From NCBI GenBank assembly GCA_028023455.1, contig JAQFVV010012512.1, positions 2,575,935 to 2,639,934 of the forward strand: 64,000 nucleotides of DNA, written 5' to 3'. Below the pieces are notes generated by a model. It was not told where the DNA came from. It did not search any database and was given only the letters and a program-made list of their open reading frames with translations. A program made the translations under genes and the position numbers. Shown here piece by piece: positions 62,361-64,000 of this stretch. Position 1 is the stretch's first letter, and the number at the start of each line of letters is the position of its first letter. The stretch is from Epiperipatus broadwayi (Eukaryota > Onychophora > Udeonychophora > Euonychophora > Peripatidae).

Positions 62361-62654
62361 TTTGTTTCTTTTTTCCCTTGTTTTATTTCCAATAGTAATT
62401 AATCATAATATTTTTTCTCTCCTGTGTTTATTAAAAAGTGGGCATAGATAAAGTTTGTAAAATGGGGGAGGTTTAATTAAGCTGCTTAGTGATTAAACAC
62501 CTTATAGAGTGAATTAACCTTTTAACTGTTTGACTTGTTCTTAATCGAGGCAATTTTTGATACATATTCGTTTTAATCGAGTAAATTTGACATCGCTGTA
62601 AATTGCTTAGTTTTTGGACTACGTTTACGGTTTTAACGTCATTTTTTAGAACGC
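62361..62654. other. AT-rich spacer
   Basis: No gene recognised. A 68-codon minus frame at 62473-62679 has no known motif. Confidence 0.45.
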
Positions 62655-63065
62655 AAAAAGTTTTATAATATACTGCCATCTATTGAATTATTTTACAAGT
62701 AAAAAATCAATTAATTGATGATTTATGTCAAACAAAAACTAAGCACTGCCTTTTCACATCTTTTCTTGAATCTTATTGGCTGTTGAAATTTTGTAAACAA
62801 AAGAAAATGGAAAAGCTCCACCTTCTCATCATCTTTTCTTGAATATTATTGGCTGTTAAAATTTTTATATGGCTGCCAAAAATTAAAAATTTACGACGCT
62901 TTTGTTTTATTTTGAAAATGATAAACGAATGTTTTAGAGCATTTTAAAAATATTTTTTGATGAAATACAAATAAAATACAAATTATTTTCATATAATATG
63001 TCAAAAATAAATATTATTTTACAAAAATAGTTACGATTTTAGCAAGAATTATTTATTTATTGCAA
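62655..63065 (+). repeat. Unnamed dispersed repeat, copy 3
   Basis: Shares with copies 1 and 2 the blocks TTGAATTATTTTACAAGTAA, TATTGGCTGTT (in place of GATTGGTTGG), GAATGTTTTAGAGCATTTTA and TTTTACAAAAATAGTTACG. It is more diverged and holds an internal duplication of the CTTTTCTTGAAT segment (62760 and 62832). Confidence 0.65.
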
Positions 63066-64000
63066 AGTCGGGAAAAAAAAATCATAACGTGAAATTATGA
63101 TTGCCGTTTCTTTTCATGTCAACCGTAACAAATATTTTTAAAATTAAAAATCAAAATTTATTTTTGAACAAACTTTCGTTTATTTTTATAGTGTGAGAAA
63201 TTACTAATATACTTTTTAAAAACGAAACTAAAGTGAATATATTTAAAAAAACGGTCAATAACTTTTGAAAAATTGATACATTATTTTGTGCATCGGCTAA
63301 TTAAAAGCTTTGAGTGATACCACCTGCAGCGAATGAACAATTGGACAGTTAAAGGGTTAAACTATTTAAGTTTGATAAATGATAAAAAAGCTGTAACTAA
63401 AAAATTTATATCAGTCTACATTTTGAATGAATGTGACAAAGAATACCTCTTTTTAGTAAATAGCATGGATTGGCTTTTTTTGTTTAATTATGAAAACCAT
63501 CTGAATTTATATGTAGTGCTAGAAATTGAAAATCAGAAAGACTGCATTATAAATCAAATATGTAATGGTTATATATATATATAATTTAAATTCTATGAAA
63601 ATGTTTTGCTAAAAAAAATGCGGTTCATTCCAGTCTAAATGGCAATTCATGGGGAAAAATGAAGTTGTTTAAGCTTGCATGACTTAGGATGAAGAAAAAA
63701 GCTTATTTATCGCATCCCAGCTCTATATTACATGAATATATAAGTATGCCTCACCAAGAGAAAATATTTACTGAGATCAAATAATGACTAACTAAACTAC
63801 AGAAAACTACAGACTGCTCATTAAAGAATTTACAATGACACATTTTGCTAATTGATAAAATCCAGAAACTTTGTAAAAATCACGTGGATAAAATATTTTA
63901 GTCATATGCATAAGAGTAGCCCATGAATTACAATTCATTTTAAACTTTGTGAAGAAATGGAAAATCCATTTTAAAACTTTATGAACAAATGGAAAGTAGG
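63066..64000. other. AT-rich intergenic DNA
   Basis: No supported gene. The 83-codon frame at 63333-63584 ends in a TA repeat and has no recognisable motif. Confidence 0.5.

Noticed and set aside
63333-63584. 83-codon frame
   Set aside because: No family recognised; the end is encoded by a TA repeat. Kept as unsupported.

Overview
This is an animal nuclear genome window that is very AT-rich and gene-poor. It carries long (TA)n, (AAT)n and (ATAG)n microsatellites, tRNA-derived SINEs and many retroelement and DNA-transposon remnants. I see no confident host gene. Repeat style, Penelope-like elements (PLEs) and hammerhead-ribozyme repeats suggest a mollusc, perhaps a cephalopod, but that is inference and no single-copy gene confirms it.

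Layout. 1-1946: no gene. 1947-9705: a 7.7-kb quasi-palindrome of four copies of one young PLE with reverse transcriptase (RT) and GIY-YIG endonuclease (EN). Copies A and B lie on minus and C and D on plus; B and C meet head-to-head at about 6380. 11432-14020 (E/F) and 19090-20745 (G/H) are two older head-to-head dimers of the same family, and 16638-16787 is a hairpin made only of its 3' tails. 15299-16265 is a head-to-head dimer of a second PLE family. 42010-42935 is a third PLE family with inverted termini that carry hammerhead cores. 23262-24290 and 60497-62198 are fold-back repeats with well-formed hammerhead ribozymes, and single copies of the second type sit at 34.7 and 40.1 kb. 36597-37148 is another large hairpin element.

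Other content: a hAT/ZMYM1-like transposase pseudogene (46.8-49.1 kb) with a small SINE inserted in it, a Merlin-type (IS1595/ISXO2 fold) transposase pseudogene (55.2-56.1 kb), two unrecognised pseudogene-like reading frames (26.7-27.3 and 50.4-50.8 kb), and a three-copy dispersed repeat (25.2, 30.3 and 62.7 kb).

Unifying observation: at least seven independent insertions, from several unrelated sequence families, share one design. Two 5'-truncated copies are fused head-to-head, both outer ends are the element's 3' end, and (TA)n or another simple repeat usually flanks them. In three of these sequence types the 3' end holds a hammerhead core. This suggests a shared insertion mechanism, possibly target-primed reverse transcription from both target strands, coupled to ribozyme-processed RNAs. 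Hammerhead ribozymes in PLEs and retrozymes are established; the shared twin-3'-end architecture across families in one window is what deserves study.
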